Shown piece after piece: positions 14,261-15,594 of a DNA stretch of 15,594 bases; the first letter of the stretch is position 1; each line of letters begins with the position of its first letter. The position numbers were made by a program, and so were the translations under genes. This DNA is from Porticoccus sp965660005. GTDB taxonomy: Bacteria; Pseudomonadota; Gammaproteobacteria; Pseudomonadales; Porticoccaceae. Below the pieces are notes generated by a model. The model was not told the origin of the DNA. It did no database searches and saw nothing but the letters and a program-made list of their open reading frames with translations. Location: the NCBI RefSeq assembly GCF_965660005.1, contig NZ_CBFHYF010000039.1:1-15594 (forward strand), written 5' to 3'.

Positions 14261-15594
14261 TCAGGACTGACGGGCACGCAATGGGGCCTGCCCCGCTGCG
14301 ACTGTCATATCTTCACACTTCAATTCGGCCAGTGCGTCCGAAAGCTCGGAAAATATTTTGCAGCTGATCCCGTCCGGGCGAAAGCCAGCCCGCGACAGGG
14401 TTTTTAATGGCTGAAACTGGAGGTCGGCAAGAAATACGCGGGTACCAGATGCCCGGCAGGTATCAAGCAATTTATACAGCGCCGCGACCCCACCGGCATC
14501 AAGAATCGATACGCCATCAAGATATAACAGGATACCCTTCTGTCCCTTGCCGAGCTGTGCCAACTCACCGAAGACACGATCCGCCGCCGCAAAAAATAAC
14601 GGGCCATTTATTTTCAATACCCGCCAGCCGTCTGGAAGCTCACCATTAACCATTTTTTTATTGCCGGAGATATCACTGATTCTTGTCATTTCGGCAATCT
14701 CTTTCATAAACAGCAAAGACGCCAGCACAAGACCTGCTGTGATCGCAATGACCATATCAAACAGTATTGTCAGGGAAAAACACACCACAAAAACCAGCAC
14801 ATCGCTCGGCGGCGCAGTTTTCAACAGGTGTGCTATACGAGATGTTTCACTCATTTTCCACGCAACGACCACCAGCAATGCTGCCATGCTGGCCATCGGC
14901 ATAAATGCTAAAAGCGAAGAAAGCCATATCACGGCGGCCAACACCACCAGGGCGTGAATTATCGGGGCAATCGGTGTCAGGGCACCCGCTTTGAGATTGG
15001 CTGCCGAACGGGCAATCGCAGCCGTCGCGGTAATACCGCCAAAAAAAGGTGCCACAATATTACCAATGCCCTGCCCCAGTAATTCACTGTTGGCACTGTG
15101 TTTGGTCCCTGATGCGCGATCCAGTACAACAGCACATAACAGCGACTCAATGGCCGCAAGCATGGCAATCGCAAAAGCCGCCGACAACAGGTCCTGGGCG
15201 ACTCGCCAACTGAACACCAAAGGTAACTCACCGGGTTGTGTCCTCTGCCACGGCCATTGAATATCGGGCAACACCGGGGAAATACCCGATCCAACTGTTC
15301 CATCGGGGAGCACAAAACTGAAGGCAGACCCAACCGTGGCAATGCCCGCACCCTGCTGGTTCAGCGCCACTGCCACCAGGCTGCCCACAATCATTGCCGG
15401 CAGATGTCCGGGAACAGGTGTTTTCAACAATGGCCAGAGCAACATAACCAGCATGGTAATCAACCCTGTCACCAGGCTCCATAATGAAAAATCGGGCAAG
15501 GCGTTGATCAGCGCCAACACTTTATCGGTAAAGTGAATCGGCATATCCGCAATCTGCAAGCCCAGAAAGTCCTTAGTTGCAACACGGCAATCAC
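14261..15594 (-). CDS. dauA: SulP-family transporter with STAS domain, DauA/YchM type (N-terminus outside window)
   Basis: The frame is open to the window edge on the minus strand, giving 444 residues; the N-terminal helices are missing and the TTG at 15559 is internal. The membrane part matches the DauA type: PGHLPAMIVGSLVAVAL, ATVGSAFSFVLPDGTVGSGI, AAIESLLCAVVLDRASGTKH, then NSELLGQGIGNIVAPFFGGI and TATAAIARSAANLKAGA. After the last helices (to about MKEIAEM) a C-terminal STAS domain follows, with INGPLFFAAADRVFGEL and LDGVSILDAGGVAAL. DauA transports C4-dicarboxylates in E. coli, and related SulP proteins move sulfate or bicarbonate, so the substrate is not certain. It ends about 260 bases from the next gene on the same strand. 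Confidence 0.88.
   Translation of the reverse strand, partial: DCRVATKDFLGLQIADMPIHFTDKVLALINALPDFSLWSLVTGLITMLVMLLWPLLKTPVPGHLPAMIVGSLVAVALNQQGAGIATVGSAFSFVLPDGTVGSGISPVLPDIQWPWQRTQPGELPLVFSWRVAQDLLSAAFAIAMLAAIESLLCAVVLDRASGTKHSANSELLGQGIGNIVAPFFGGITATAAIARSAANLKAGALTPIAPIIHALVVLAAVIWLSSLLAFMPMASMAALLVVVAWKMSETSRIAHLLKTAPPSDVLVFVVCFSLTILFDMVIAITAGLVLASLLFMKEIAEMTRISDISGNKKMVNGELPDGWRVLKINGPLFFAAADRVFGELAQLGKGQKGILLYLDGVSILDAGGVAALYKLLDTCRASGTRVFLADLQFQPLKTLSRAGFRPDGISCKIFSELSDALAELKCEDMTVAAGQAPLRARQS

Noticed and set aside
1..15594. CRISPR array, tRNA or rRNA genes, prophage or toxin-antitoxin system
   Set aside because: No regularly spaced repeats, no tRNA-like cloverleaf sequence and no phage or toxin genes were seen on either strand.

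Overview
The window looks like a chromosomal stretch of a gammaproteobacterium. The best clues are a YbiT-type ABC-F protein, a Pseudomonas PA4780-type bacterial RIO kinase and a DauA/YchM-type SulP transporter. An Na+/H+ antiporter operon next to a SulP transporter would suit a marine or salt-exposed lifestyle, but there is no rRNA or other taxonomic marker, so the assignment is inference.

Left end (1-906): the 3' end of an IS3-family insertion sequence. It has inserted into a gene for an Rnk/GreA-type C-terminal domain protein, of which only the 3' half remains in the window. After it come a 39-residue lysine-rich ORF with its own Shine-Dalgarno and a strong hairpin terminator. The stretch 907-1104 holds no recognisable gene; its last bases carry the ribosome binding site of the next gene.

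Bases 1105-5973: a plus-strand gene for a two-domain membrane flavoprotein (an N-terminal VTT/SNARE-associated DedA-like membrane domain fused to a mercuric-reductase-like disulfide oxidoreductase) converges on a minus-strand pair, a RIO-type protein kinase and a YbiT-type ABC-F ribosome factor.

Bases 6054-13441: all genes lie on the minus strand and read from high to low coordinates. They form one tightly packed operon for a multisubunit Mrp-type cation/H+ antiporter, in the order mrpE-mrpF-mrpG-(MrpA C-terminal module fused to MrpB)-mrpC-mrpD-second antiporter subunit-88-aa two-helix protein-third antiporter subunit. Most junctions overlap by 1 to 8 bases. The order resembles the Mrp-like module of archaeal membrane-bound hydrogenase (Mbh) operons rather than canonical mrpABCDEFG. 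There are three NuoL/M/N-like subunits, the MrpA homologue is split, and one antiporter subunit lacks the usual TM7 lysine.

Right end (13518-15594): a small secreted four-cysteine protein resembling the Rap1a/Tai fold, then the 3' part of a DauA-like SulP transporter with a STAS domain, cut by the window edge. A physiological link (an Mrp-generated Na+ or H+ gradient helping anion, dicarboxylate or bicarbonate uptake) is possible but unproven.
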